Part shown: piece after piece, positions 43,022 through 51,867 of the stretch | Position numbering within the stretch: the stretch's first letter is position 1 | How the letters are laid out: each line of letters starts with the position of its first letter | Origin: Frankia sp. QA3 | Lineage (GTDB): Bacteria > Actinomycetota > Actinomycetes > Frankiales > Frankiaceae | Direction: 5' to 3' | Assembly (NCBI RefSeq): GCF_000262465.1 | Contig: NZ_CM001489.1 | Span: 4,569,631-4,633,630 of the forward strand | Length of the DNA: 64,000 nucleotides | Translations under genes and position numbers: made by a program | Notes under the pieces: generated by a model | What the model was told of the DNA's origin: nothing | The model's database searches: none | What the model saw: the letters and a program-made list of their open reading frames with translations, nothing else

Positions 43022-43768
43022 TCAGCCCCCCGCGGTGGCCGCGTCGGCGTCGAGCACGACGTCGCGGCCGCCGGCGGCGAAGGCGATCCGATCGGCCGCG
43101 ACCGTCGCCGAGGTGAGCCGCATGTTGAACGGCAGGCCGGCGACCGGCACGTGCACCGTGAGCAGCTCGGCGGCGGCCTGGCGCAGCGCGGGCGGCAGGA
43201 TCACGCCGACCGATGCGGCCAGCTCACGGGGGGTGAACGTGACGGCGGCGGGCTGGACCCCGATGTCCGCCGTCCCGGACACGGGGTAGGCCGTCCCCAG
43301 AACGTCGACGGATCCCGCGACCCGGATCGCCTGCCCGTCCGGGCTGACCGTGATGGTCGATCCCTGGCCGCGCAGGTAGGCGTTGACGTCGGCGAACGTC
43401 AGCTCCACCCGGGCGGCGAGCCGGTCCACCGGTATCCGCCTCACCTCGCCGCGGACGACGTCTGCGAGGGGGACCCGCACCCCGGCGAGGTCGGCGTGCA
43501 CCCGGTCCACGCGGACGTCCTGCTCGACGTGACCGCGGACGTCCACCCGCACGTCCCGGTAGTTCCCGGCGACGACCTGGGTGAGGAACGGGAAACCGCC
43601 GAGCGACACCGTGGGGCGGGACGGCAGGTGCTCGGTCCGCTGCGTCTGCGTGGCGATCTGGCCGGCGGCGACCCGGGCGGCGACCCGGTCCACGACGGCG
43701 AGCACGATCAGCAGGGCGACCACGACCACGGCCGTGATGCGCAGGCCGCGGCCGGACGGGCCGCTCAT
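43022..43768 (-). CDS. LmeA-like phospholipid-binding protein (DUF2993)
   Basis: The 248-aa protein has an N-terminal signal anchor (ITAVVVVALLIVLAVVDRVAA, key part IVLAVV) and a DUF2993 body (PTVSLGGFPFLTQVVAGNY, VDRVHADLAGVRVPL, AVTFTPRELA, LPFNMRLTSATV). Mycobacterial LmeA is a periplasmic phospholipid-binding protein needed for lipomannan maturation. The start ATG overlaps the stop of the upstream membrane-protein gene (ATGA). Confidence 0.85.
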   Translation of the reverse strand: MSGPSGRGLRITAVVVVALLIVLAVVDRVAARVAAGQIATQTQRTEHLPSRPTVSLGGFPFLTQVVAGNYRDVRVDVRGHVEQDVRVDRVHADLAGVRVPLADVVRGEVRRIPVDRLAARVELTFADVNAYLRGQGSTITVSPDGQAIRVAGSVDVLGTAYPVSGTADIGVQPAAVTFTPRELAASVGVILPPALRQAAAELLTVHVPVAGLPFNMRLTSATVAADRIAFAAGGRDVVLDADAATAGG

Positions 43769-44802
43769 CCGGGAAGGTGCCGTCCGACCAGGTAGACCAG
43801 CGGCGCCGCGCAGGCCAACGGCAGGATCGCGGCGAGCAGGACGTCCGCGGCCAGCCGGGCCGCCGTGGCGTCCCCGACCGGCTCCGCCGCGCCAGCCCCG
43901 CCGTCCGATCGCCCCCCGGCGGCAGCGGCGGACCCGGCGGCGGGCGACCCGGCCTCGCGGGCGCGGGCCAGCACCAGATCGACCAGGGCCGCGACGGCCG
44001 CGCCCGACGCGGCCGTCGCGAGCGCGGCGTTCAGCGTCAGGTCGTCGGGTCCTAGCGCGCCGAAGACCGCGCCCGCCGCCACCGCGACGACCACGCCGAG
44101 CAGGTCGGCCGGCACCGCCGCCAGGCCGGCCCAGCCGAGCAGCCGGGCCGCCACGACGGCGCTGCCGGCGCCCAGCAGGCCGGCGATCACCAGCAGGTCG
44201 GCCGGATGGTGCGCGCCGTGCCCGGCCCGCAGCGCGAGGTACCCCGCGAACAGGGCGCCCAGGATGATCCCGCTCAGCGCGGTGGCGAGTTCGGCGCTCA
44301 CCCGGGCCGCGGGATCCGGAGGCGCGGCGGAGTCCGGACGGCCCGCCGAGTCCGCTTCGCCGGCGTTGGCCGGGGGCGCCGCAGCGGGCTGGGCGGCCGC
44401 AGCGCGCAGCGTCAGGGCCCGGCGCAGGCCGAGCTGGTAAAGCACCACGACCGCGACGGCCACCCCGATGACACCGGCGGCCGAACCGTAGGCGTGCCGG
44501 TCGGAGACCAGCAGGACGACGTCGGCGAGCACGGCCCAGGCCGCGACGAGCGGGATCGTGCCCGGCGAGGCACGCAGCGCCCGGCTCCAGGCCCACGCGA
44601 ACGCGACCTGCTCGACGGCCAGGACGGCCGCCAGCACCCAGGTGGCGAGGGCGGCCGCGCCGACGGCCAGGCCCGCGGCGACCAGGGCCGCTAGGGGCGC
44701 GCCGAGCAGCACCCGCCGGGTCGGCGGGACGGCCGACGGGGCCGTCTCCCCCGACAGCACGCCGCGGGACAGCCCGGGATCGCCAGCGCTCACGCACGTC
44801 AT
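43765..44802 (-). CDS. Polytopic membrane protein of unknown function
   Basis: The 345-aa protein has about nine hydrophobic helices (VLLGAPLAALVAAGLAVG, AWAVLADVVLLVSD, VIGVAVAVVVLYQLGL, LSGIILGALFAGYLALR and others), separated by alanine/glycine-rich loops. I do not recognise a family. ATG 44802 has no clear ribosome site; GTG 44793 is possible. It is coupled to the LmeA-like gene, so an envelope-lipid role is a reasonable guess. Confidence 0.7.
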   Translation of the reverse strand: MTCVSAGDPGLSRGVLSGETAPSAVPPTRRVLLGAPLAALVAAGLAVGAAALATWVLAAVLAVEQVAFAWAWSRALRASPGTIPLVAAWAVLADVVLLVSDRHAYGSAAGVIGVAVAVVVLYQLGLRRALTLRAAAAQPAAAPPANAGEADSAGRPDSAAPPDPAARVSAELATALSGIILGALFAGYLALRAGHGAHHPADLLVIAGLLGAGSAVVAARLLGWAGLAAVPADLLGVVVAVAAGAVFGALGPDDLTLNAALATAASGAAVAALVDLVLARAREAGSPAAGSAAAAGGRSDGGAGAAEPVGDATAARLAADVLLAAILPLACAAPLVYLVGRHLPG

Positions 44803-44889
44803 GCTGTCATGCCCGCCCTGCGGCCCCGGCGCCGCACCGGCCACGGGCCAGGTCGGACGGACGGACGGACGGCGGGAACGCCCGGGTTC

Positions 44890-45198
44890 TCAGCCGCCAG
44901 CGAACGGCGGCAGGGCCTCCACGACCACGCCGTCGCGCAGGACGACCCCGGCCGGGTCGCGCCGGCCCACCGGCTGGTCGTCCACCAGGTACGAGCAGCG
45001 CCGCAGCAGCGCGGGCAGGTTCCCCCCGTGGCGGGCCGCGACGGCCGCGAACAGGGCCGCGAGCGTGTTGGCCTCGATCGTCTCCTCGCGCACCCCCGCG
45101 GCGTCGCGGGCGGCGGCCCAGTACCGGACGGTGACCCGGGCGGCCGACGCGGGCGGCACACCCGACGCGGGCGGCCTCGGGCCGGTGCCCGCCGTCAC
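44890..45198 (-). CDS. MoaD/ThiS-like ubiquitin-fold sulfur carrier
   Basis: The 102-aa protein has a beta-grasp core (VTVRYWAAARDAAGVREETI, then LPALLRRCSYLVDDQPV, VVLRDGVVVEALPPFAGG) and ends in the C-terminal Gly-Gly that is thiocarboxylated. The first 15 residues are disordered. It would carry sulfur for molybdopterin or a similar pathway. GTG 45198 overlaps the stop of the hydrolase gene and has GGAGG 5 nt upstream. Confidence 0.88.
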   Translation of the reverse strand: MTAGTGPRPPASGVPPASAARVTVRYWAAARDAAGVREETIEANTLAALFAAVAARHGGNLPALLRRCSYLVDDQPVGRRDPAGVVLRDGVVVEALPPFAGG

Positions 45199-46070
45199 CG
45201 GGCCTCCACCACCGCGCCGCCGCGGTGCGCCGAGGCGGCCTGCGCCGGACCGCGGGCGCCGGCTGCCACGAGGTTCGCCAGGTGCGCGCCGATGCGGTCC
45301 AGCAGGCCCGGGGACAGCCCGGCCTCGGCGTGGCCGAACTCGGGTACCAGCCACATCTGGGCCGTCTCTCCGGCGGCGGCAGCAAGCGCGCGCGGATGCT
45401 CCAGGGTGAAATACCGGTCACGATGCCCGTGAACGATCAGTAAAGGCGTCGGCGCAATGGTGCCGACGATCTCGACCGGAGAGGCGGGAATTGGCACGAA
45501 AGCGCGGGGGTCGATACGGACTCGTAACGCACCTCGTGCCACCATCCGGCCAGCGGGATGCTCGGCGAGCCAGTGGATCCGCCGCATGGGCGCGGTGTCA
45601 CGGACGAACCACCGGCTGGTCGCGCTCACACTGACGACCGCATCCGGGGGATGGCGAAGGCGCAGGTCGTGACTCAGCGTACCGTTTTTGGCCAATCCGG
45701 CATGACGGAGGACCGCCGCCCCGCCCATCGACCAGCCCATGGTGATAACGCGCTGGTAGCCGAGCCGACGAGCCTCGCCGACGCCGGCATCGACGTCGAA
45801 CACCTCGCGATCACCGAAGGTGCATGATCCACTCGAACGACCATGGCCGCGCAGGTCCATGACCAGCACTCCGGCATAATTCCGTAACGCAGCTGCCACA
45901 TTTCGTAACGCCGGATGCGCCATCGAACAGGAGAAGCCATGGGCGATCACGACCGCCAGCTTCCGCGACTCTCCGTGCACAACCCCGCGTCTTTGATCAT
46001 GGTTCGTGGCCAGAATCTCAGAATCAGCGGTAGGCAGTAGCCCGTAGACGGTAGGAGCCGAGTAGGACAC
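45195..46070 (-). CDS. Alpha/beta hydrolase
   Basis: The 291-aa protein has the oxyanion His-Gly in VVIAHGFSCSM, GHGRSSG, the nucleophile elbow MGWSMGGAAV with Ser and the late His in FGHAEAG; the acid is likely in GHRDRYF. The substrate is unknown. GTG 46070 has GGGGAGG 9 nt upstream. It is divergent from glnR and the first gene of the minus-strand envelope/sulfur block. Confidence 0.87.
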   Translation of the reverse strand: MSYSAPTVYGLLPTADSEILATNHDQRRGVVHGESRKLAVVIAHGFSCSMAHPALRNVAAALRNYAGVLVMDLRGHGRSSGSCTFGDREVFDVDAGVGEARRLGYQRVITMGWSMGGAAVLRHAGLAKNGTLSHDLRLRHPPDAVVSVSATSRWFVRDTAPMRRIHWLAEHPAGRMVARGALRVRIDPRAFVPIPASPVEIVGTIAPTPLLIVHGHRDRYFTLEHPRALAAAAGETAQMWLVPEFGHAEAGLSPGLLDRIGAHLANLVAAGARGPAQAASAHRGGAVVEAR

Positions 46071-46197
46071 TCCGCTATCCTCCCCACATACCGGCCTTCG
46101 TTTCATGCCCATGACGGTCGTGAGACGCCCAGGGCCGGTCATCGAGTTACTCACCGGGTCGACGCTGCCCCACCACACACCACCTGGAGGAGTCGTC

Positions 46198-46950
46198 TTG
46201 AGCGTCGTCCTTTTGCTCACCAACGCCCCCGGTCCCTCCGCCGAGTCGTTTCCGTCCCTTGGTCTGCTGACCCACACGGTACGGGTCGCCCCGCTGGAGG
46301 CGAGTGCTCTGTTGGACGCTCCGCCCGTGGACGTGATCGTGGTGGACGGACGCCGGGAACTCGTCATCGCTCGTGGCCTTTGCCGACTGCTGCGCACGAC
46401 CGGTCTCACGACGCCGCTGCTGGCATTGGTGACCGAGGGCGGCCTGGCCGCGGTGTCGGCGGACTGGGGGGTCGACGACGTCGTCCTCGACTCCGCCGGT
46501 CCCGCGGAGGTCGAGGCCCGGTTGCGACTGGCCATCGGTCGGGTCGCTGCCGCCGGCGGCACGGCCGAGGCCGGTGTCATCCGGTCCGGCGACCTGTCGG
46601 TCGACGAGACCACCTACTCGGCCAAGCTGCGGGGCCGCCCGCTCGAGCTCACCTTCAAGGAGTTCGAGCTGCTCAAGTACCTGGCGCAACACCCCGGCCG
46701 GGTCTTCACCCGGGCGCAGCTGCTCCAGGAGGTGTGGGGCTACGACTACTACGGCGGCACCCGGACCGTGGACGTCCACGTCCGCCGGCTGCGGGCGAAG
46801 CTCGGCCCCGAGCACGAGGCCATGATCGGCACGGTCCGGCACGTGGGCTACAAGTTCGTGGCACCGCCGATCGCGCCCCTGCCGGAGAACACCCCCGGGC
46901 CGACCGCCCGCGTCGACCGGGACGACACCCGCACGCCCGAGCGGGTCTAG
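46198..46950 (+). CDS. glnR: GlnR nitrogen regulator (orphan OmpR-type)
   Basis: The 250-aa protein starts with an atypical receiver (VVLLLTNAPGPSAESFPSLG) and ends with a winged helix (LTFKEFELLKYLAQHPGRVF, then YDYYGGTRTVDVHVRRLRAK, VRHVGYKFVAPP). It lacks the normal acidic cluster of a phospho-receiver and matches Streptomyces GlnR, which controls nitrogen genes. TTG 46198 is chosen because GGAGGAG lies 5 nt upstream and the family starts there. There is no kinase gene next to it, as usual for GlnR. Confidence 0.95.
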   Translation: MSVVLLLTNAPGPSAESFPSLGLLTHTVRVAPLEASALLDAPPVDVIVVDGRRELVIARGLCRLLRTTGLTTPLLALVTEGGLAAVSADWGVDDVVLDSAGPAEVEARLRLAIGRVAAAGGTAEAGVIRSGDLSVDETTYSAKLRGRPLELTFKEFELLKYLAQHPGRVFTRAQLLQEVWGYDYYGGTRTVDVHVRRLRAKLGPEHEAMIGTVRHVGYKFVAPPIAPLPENTPGPTARVDRDDTRTPERV

Positions 46951-47175
46951 GCGCCGCCGGGCGGGCCGGCGGGCGACACCGCCAGGCACCGCACCGGCAT
47001 GCCGGACCGCACGGCGTCGGCATCCGGCCGCGGGGAGCCGGTGGGCGGCGCCGATCGTCGGCGCAACCGACCTGACGATGCCGGGTGGGAGATGTCCACG
47101 TCTCCCGCCCTGCATCGTCGCGTCGGGGCGACGGATCACGGGACAGCCGTGGCCCAGGGCCCATACGGTCATACG

Positions 47176-48150
47176 GTGACCACCTCCCTGACCTGGCAGC
47201 CGGTCCTGAACGGCGCGGACGTGGACGACATCGTGAGCCTGCTCGCCGCCGCCGAGCGGGCGGACGGCACCGGGCCGGTGTCCGAGGACGTCCGGCTGAC
47301 CCTGCGTCCGGACCTGCGGATCGGGGTGGGCCGGCACCTGCTCGCCGTGCCTGCCGCCGCGGTCGGGGCGCCGGGCGCCCGGCGCCCGATCATCGGCTAT
47401 GCGCATCTCGGCGGCACGATCGACAGCCGCCAGGCCGAGATCGTGGTCCATCCGGGGCATCGCGGCCAGGGGATCGGCCGCGCCCTGGCCACCGCGCTGA
47501 CCGAGGCGCTCGGTGACCCGCCGGCCCGGCTCGACGTGTGGGCGCACGGGGATCTCCCCCCCGCGGCCGCGCTGGCCGACCGGCTCGGATTCGCCCGCAC
47601 CCGGGTACTGTTCCAGCTTCGCCGCCCGCTGACCGCCGGCCCGCAGCTGCCGGAGCCACATCTGCCACCCGGGGTCACCGTCCGCGCCTTCGTTCCGGGC
47701 CGCGACGACGAGGCCTGGCTGGCCGTCAACGCCGCCGCCTTCGCCGATCATCCCGAGCAGGGTCGCTGGACGCTCGACGACCTGGCCCGGCGGCGAGCCG
47801 AGCCATGGTTCGACCCGCGTGGGTTCTTCGTCGCCGAACGGGACGGCCGGTTGGTCGGCTTCCACTGGACGAAGGTCCACGAGGTGGACGAGACGCCGCC
47901 GCCGGGCACCCGCCCCGGCCCGATCGGCGAGGTGTACGTGGTGGGGGTGCTGCCCGGCGTGGGCGGCGCGGGGCTGGGGCGCGCCCTGACCCTGATCGGG
48001 CTGCGCCATCTGCGCGCCGAGGGGCTCGCGGCGGTGCTGCTCTACGTGGACGAGGACAACGACCGGGCCGTGCGGATGTATACCGGCCTCAGCTTCACCG
48101 TCCACACGCGCGACGTGTCCTACCACTGGCGCGGGCCGGCCACGGGCTGA
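47176..48150 (+). CDS. mshD: Mycothiol synthase
   Basis: The 324-aa enzyme has two GNAT acetyltransferase domains. Acetyl-CoA loops are visible in HPGHRGQGIGRALA (N-terminal) and LPGVGGAGLGRALT (C-terminal), and the C-terminal LLYVDEDNDRAVRMYTGLSF is typical of MshD. It acetylates Cys-GlcN-Ins, the last step of mycothiol synthesis. GTG 47176 fits the family start. A duplicated CATACGGT lies at the start, and translation may be leaderless. The gene follows glnR and ends 6 nt from the STAS gene. Confidence 0.92.
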   Translation: MTTSLTWQPVLNGADVDDIVSLLAAAERADGTGPVSEDVRLTLRPDLRIGVGRHLLAVPAAAVGAPGARRPIIGYAHLGGTIDSRQAEIVVHPGHRGQGIGRALATALTEALGDPPARLDVWAHGDLPPAAALADRLGFARTRVLFQLRRPLTAGPQLPEPHLPPGVTVRAFVPGRDDEAWLAVNAAAFADHPEQGRWTLDDLARRRAEPWFDPRGFFVAERDGRLVGFHWTKVHEVDETPPPGTRPGPIGEVYVVGVLPGVGGAGLGRALTLIGLRHLRAEGLAAVLLYVDEDNDRAVRMYTGLSFTVHTRDVSYHWRGPATG

Positions 48151-48156
48151 GGCCGG

Positions 48157-48516
48157 TCATGCACCGCGGCGGGTTACCAGGCCCGACGCCGCGGCCGCGC
48201 CGCCGTGGTCGACCTCGATGACCGAGCTCAGGTTGGTGACGTGCAGCAGCCGGTAGGCGTCCTCGTTGAGGTTGCGCAACGCCAGCCGGCCGCCGACGGA
48301 ACGCTGACGCTGGTGGGCGAACAGGATGACCGCCAGCCCCTGGGAGTCGAGGAAGCTCACCTGCGCGAGGTCGACGACGATGTCCTTGACTCCGGCGACG
48401 CGCGCGTCGAGCAGCGCCTCGCGCAACGGGTCCAAGGACGAGTAGTCGATGTCGCCGACCGGGTGCACGACGATGGCCTCACGGCCGGTCACTTCGACGC
48501 GAACGCTGGGTTCCAT
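48157..48516 (-). CDS. STAS-domain anti-sigma factor antagonist
   Basis: The 119-aa protein has the STAS core with VVHPVGDIDYSSLDPLREAL and VDLAQVSFLDSQGLAVILFA; the Ser in D-S-Q-G is the site phosphorylated by anti-sigma kinases. It would bind such a kinase and free a sigma factor. ATG 48516 has CGGAG upstream. The last 15 residues are outside the domain. It is convergent with mshD. Confidence 0.9.
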   Translation of the reverse strand: MEPSVRVEVTGREAIVVHPVGDIDYSSLDPLREALLDARVAGVKDIVVDLAQVSFLDSQGLAVILFAHQRQRSVGGRLALRNLNEDAYRLLHVTNLSSVIEVDHGGAAAASGLVTRRGA

Positions 48517-48823
48517 GGCTCCGTTGACGACCGGACGGCATCGGCGCCACGAGAAGCCGGCCGGGCTGCTTCCCGTTACGCGCCGCGCCCCTGGCAAGCG
48601 CGACGATGGCCACCTACCCCCACCACACCACTCCCACACCCGCCCGATTCCCACCGGGAAGCGGTTTTCCTCACACCGGATCGACACCGCCCCACCGGCG
48701 GCGGCGCGCGACGGTCAGTGACCGACCCCGCCCGGCCGCGGTCTGCCCCCGTGGACGCTCCCTCCCGTCTTCTCCCCGCCGCGCGGGATGGGATGACGAG
48801 TCGCCGGATGAGAGCGTCAGTCC
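48517..48823. other. Divergent intergenic region upstream of STAS gene
   Basis: No gene is supported in these 307 nt. I see no clear operator. Confidence 0.4.
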
Positions 48824-49306
48824 ATGGACATCAACCCGCCCCGGACCCCTGGCGGCACCGCTTCCCCCGACGTCGTCACCTTCCTCAGCCAGTTGGACGG
48901 CGCGGCCGTCTCCGTCGGACCGCAGCCCGGCGCCCCGCCGTCGCCCGGCGTGGTGCTGACCGCCCAGCGGCCCGGACGCGACCCGGCCGTCCTGCGGCTG
49001 ACGCCGGACGAGGCGGACCGGCTCGCGGAGCTGCTGTCCGCGGCCGCCGGCGCCGCGGCGCTGCCCCCTGGCGCGGCCGACCGCCGCGGCGGGGCCTCAG
49101 CCGGGGGCGCAGGCGCAACGGCCGCCGTCCGCTCGCACCACGTCGTCTGCGTCGCGGAGGGCTCGGCGGCCGAGGAGCTGCGCCACGCGCTGGCGCTGCT
49201 GCCGGCGCGGGCCCGGCTCGTCGACTTCACCTCGGACACCGACGTCGTCCTCGTGTTCGCCACTGACGACCCGCGCTGGCCCACTGCCGCGGAGCCGGCC
49301 CGGTGA
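48824..49306 (+). CDS. Hypothetical protein
   Basis: The 160-aa protein starts with a P/G-rich stretch and has two alpha/beta segments (PDVVTFLSQLDGAAVSVGPQ, HHVVCVAEGSAAEELRHALA and LVDFTSDTDVVLVFATDDP). I do not recognise a family. ATG 48824 has only a weak AGAG site. It is convergent with the GDT1 gene, 18 nt from its stop. Confidence 0.65.
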   Translation: MDINPPRTPGGTASPDVVTFLSQLDGAAVSVGPQPGAPPSPGVVLTAQRPGRDPAVLRLTPDEADRLAELLSAAAGAAALPPGAADRRGGASAGGAGATAAVRSHHVVCVAEGSAAEELRHALALLPARARLVDFTSDTDVVLVFATDDPRWPTAAEPAR

Positions 49307-49324
49307 CCGGAGCGAGCGCGGGGC

Positions 49325-49948
49325 CTAGCCGCGCACCGCCTCGATCGCCGACACGACGGCCAGGACCGTGAAGGCGCCCGCGGCGATTCGGGTGATCACT
49401 GCGATGGGCATCAGGCGAAGCAGCCCGCGCCCACCGGCGATGGCCAGCCCGGCCACCGTCCACAGCGCCAGCACCGCCCCGGTCCAGACCGCCACCGGCG
49501 CGTCGAACCGGGCGGCGAGGTTCGCCGTCGAGATCTGCGTCAGGTCGCCGAGCTCCGCGACGAACACGACCCCGAAGGAGGTGGCCGCCACCCGCCAGAA
49601 CGTCGTCGCCGCCACCGGCGGCGGGGAAGCGGACGCCTCGGCCGCGGCGTCGGCCCGGTCCGGGTCGTCCTCGTTCTCGTTCTCGCGGCCCTCGCGCAGC
49701 ACGAGCACGGCCCCGGTGATGAAGAGCACGGCCGTGATCGCGTCGACGATCCGGTGTGGCAACAGCGAGAAGGCGCTGCCGGCCGCCACCGCCACGGTGA
49801 CGTGCACGACGAAGGCGAGTGCCACTCCGGCCCAGACGTGCAGCGGCCGGAAGCGGCTGCCCAGCACGAGGCTCGCGACCATCGTCTTGTCGGGAAGCTC
49901 GGCCAGGAAGATCACGCCGAAGGTGATGAATGCTGCGGTGATGCTCAA
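49325..49948 (-). CDS. TMEM165/GDT1-family manganese/cation transporter
   Basis: The 207-aa membrane protein has six hydrophobic helices and the two family motifs, LAELPDKTM and VAELGDLTQ. The second is usually ELGDKT; here the Lys is Leu. Such proteins export Mn2+ or exchange it for protons. TTG 49948 has GGAGAGG about 11 nt upstream. A yybP-ykoY-like riboswitch upstream supports the manganese role. Confidence 0.9.
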   Translation of the reverse strand: MSITAAFITFGVIFLAELPDKTMVASLVLGSRFRPLHVWAGVALAFVVHVTVAVAAGSAFSLLPHRIVDAITAVLFITGAVLVLREGRENENEDDPDRADAAAEASASPPPVAATTFWRVAATSFGVVFVAELGDLTQISTANLAARFDAPVAVWTGAVLALWTVAGLAIAGGRGLLRLMPIAVITRIAAGAFTVLAVVSAIEAVRG

Positions 49949-49992
49949 ATGCCCGGGGCCTCTCCGTGGGACCGGGCCGGAAGCAGGACACG

Positions 49993-50235
49993 CCTTCGAC
50001 CCGGCATGACTGCCGTGTCGAAGGTCTCGCCCACCCGGCCGCATGGGCCGGGCCCGGCCGCCGGGTGCCCGCGGACCGGCCCTGGAGTGGGCCGATGAGC
50101 GGACGCCAGTATGTCGACGCACCGGACCGCTCGGACGCCGCACCCGGCCGGCCCGGCGACGGACACGTCGGTCGTCGCGGGCCGTGCGCACCGGAGACGG
50201 GCCGCTCGGCGGGGCTACTCCCCTTCGGGGGAGAG
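49993..50235 (-). ncRNA. yybP-ykoY-like manganese riboswitch
   Basis: On the minus strand the leader starts near 50235 with the hallmark GGGGAGTAG (50223-50215), flanked by a short stem. It continues through several GC-rich helices and ends with GGGCGAGACC (about 50031-50022), which matches the conserved 3' part of the class. Then comes a hairpin CCTTCGAC / GTCGAAGG (49993-50024) with an inner CGGCA-TGAC-TGCCG, likely the expression platform. It precedes a TMEM165/GDT1 gene, a known partner of this riboswitch. A covariance search would confirm it. Confidence 0.75.
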
Positions 50236-50376
50236 AGTACAGGCCGCACGGACCGCCGGCATTCACCTCGATCCGCCCCTGCCGTGGAACGAGCCACAGG
50301 AACACGAAAGGACACCATCCATCGGTGGGGGCCTCCGTGAAAATCCCGGAAAGAAGCACTAACTTCACGTGGAGTG

Positions 50377-51867
50377 ATGGACGACGCGGTTCCCCCCTCG
50401 TACCGCGCCGGGGACGGGCCGGTGCCGGCGCCGATGGCGCTCGCCCGCACAGCGACCGGCCTGCGCCCAGTGATCAACGCAACCGGGGTGATCCTGCACG
50501 GCGCGCTCGGCCGAGCCCCGCTGTCGGCGGCCGCGCGCGCCGCCGTGGACCTGGCCGCCGGCACCACCGATCTCGAACTCGACCTGCGCACCGGGCGCCG
50601 GGACCGCCGAGGGCGCACCGCCCTGGCCACCCTGGCCACGGCGGTGCCGGCAGCGGCGGGCGTGCACGTCGTCAACAACAACGCGGCGGGCCTCGCCCTC
50701 GCGGTGGCCGCGCTCGCCGGGCGGCGCGAGGTGGTGGTGAGCCGGGGGGAGCTCTTCGAGACCACCGACGGTTTCCGGCTGCCGGAGCTCCTGGTCGCCA
50801 CGGGCGCGCGGCTGCGCGAGGTCGGCACGACCAACCGCACCACCCTCGGCGACTACGCGGACGCCATCGGTCCGGACACCGGCCTGGTGCTGCGGGTGCA
50901 TACGGCCAGCTACCAGGTGGTCGGGTTCACCGACAGCCCCACCATCAGCGATCTCGCCGCCCTCTGCGCCGACTTCGAGGTTCCGCTCGTCGGCGACTGC
51001 GGCTCGGGCCTGCTCCACCCCGAACCGCTGCTCGCCACCGAGCCCGACGTCACGAGCTGGCTCGGCTGGGGGGTCGGCGTGGTCACGACCAGCGGCGACA
51101 AACTGCTCGGCGGCCCGCAGTGCGGTCTGCTCCTCGGCCGGGCGGATCTGATCGACCGGATGCGCCGCCATCCGATGTCCCGAGCGCTGCGCGCCGGCAA
51201 GCTCACCCTCGCCGCACTGGAGGCAACCCTGCGCCATCCCGACTCGCCGGTCCGGCAGGCCCTGCGCGCGCGGCCGGAGCGCCTCGCCGCCCGGGCCGAG
51301 ACGCTCGCGGCCTGGCTGCGCCGCGCCGGCATCGCGGCGTCCGCCGTGGCCAGCCGGGCGCTCGTCGACGGCGGCGCCGGCGCGACGTCGGACGGGAACG
51401 CCTGCGGATGCCAGCGCGGGTGGGCCGCGGGAGTGGATCAGGCTACCGGGCGAGCGGCCTGCGGCGCGGGTGGGTTCGGCTGCGTCGGCGCCGAACTGCC
51501 CAGCGCCGCCGTCGCGCTGGACGCGATGATCGCGGCGCCGCTGCGCCGCGGTGAACCGTCCGTCCTCGGGCGCGTCGAGCAGGGCTGCTGCCTGCTCGAC
51601 CTGCGGACCGTGCCGGCGGAGCTCGATCCGGTGCTCGCCGCCGCTGTGCTCGCGGCGGCGACCGAAGCCGGCGCGACCACCCTCACCGATGCCCCCACCG
51701 AGCCGCACGACACCGCGGCGGCCGACACCGTCGTCACGGCGGGCGGCGCGGCGGTGGCGGGCGGCGTTCCGGTGGTGGCGGGCGGCGCCGTCGCGGCGGC
51801 GGACATGGTGACCGTCGAGTCCAGGGCGATCCCGCCCACCGTCGTCCCGGATCGGCGGGCGCCGTGA
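50377..51867 (+). CDS. SelA-like PLP enzyme (L-seryl-tRNA(Sec) selenium transferase family)
   Basis: The 496-aa protein has the SelA start RPVINATGVILHGALGRAPL, then VNNNAAGLALAVAAL, EVVVSRGELFET and the PLP-binding Lys in TTSGDKLLGGPQ. SelA converts Ser-tRNA(Sec) to Sec-tRNA(Sec). Unlike typical SelA it contains a 40-residue Cys-rich insert (about residues 340-375, with C-G-C, C-G and F-G-C) and a G/A-rich C terminus. No selB, selC or selD is in the window. ATG 50377 (or GTG 50374) follows GGAG only 2 nt away. It overlaps the next gene (GTGA). Confidence 0.82.
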   Translation: MDDAVPPSYRAGDGPVPAPMALARTATGLRPVINATGVILHGALGRAPLSAAARAAVDLAAGTTDLELDLRTGRRDRRGRTALATLATAVPAAAGVHVVNNNAAGLALAVAALAGRREVVVSRGELFETTDGFRLPELLVATGARLREVGTTNRTTLGDYADAIGPDTGLVLRVHTASYQVVGFTDSPTISDLAALCADFEVPLVGDCGSGLLHPEPLLATEPDVTSWLGWGVGVVTTSGDKLLGGPQCGLLLGRADLIDRMRRHPMSRALRAGKLTLAALEATLRHPDSPVRQALRARPERLAARAETLAAWLRRAGIAASAVASRALVDGGAGATSDGNACGCQRGWAAGVDQATGRAACGAGGFGCVGAELPSAAVALDAMIAAPLRRGEPSVLGRVEQGCCLLDLRTVPAELDPVLAAAVLAAATEAGATTLTDAPTEPHDTAAADTVVTAGGAAVAGGVPVVAGGAVAAADMVTVESRAIPPTVVPDRRAP

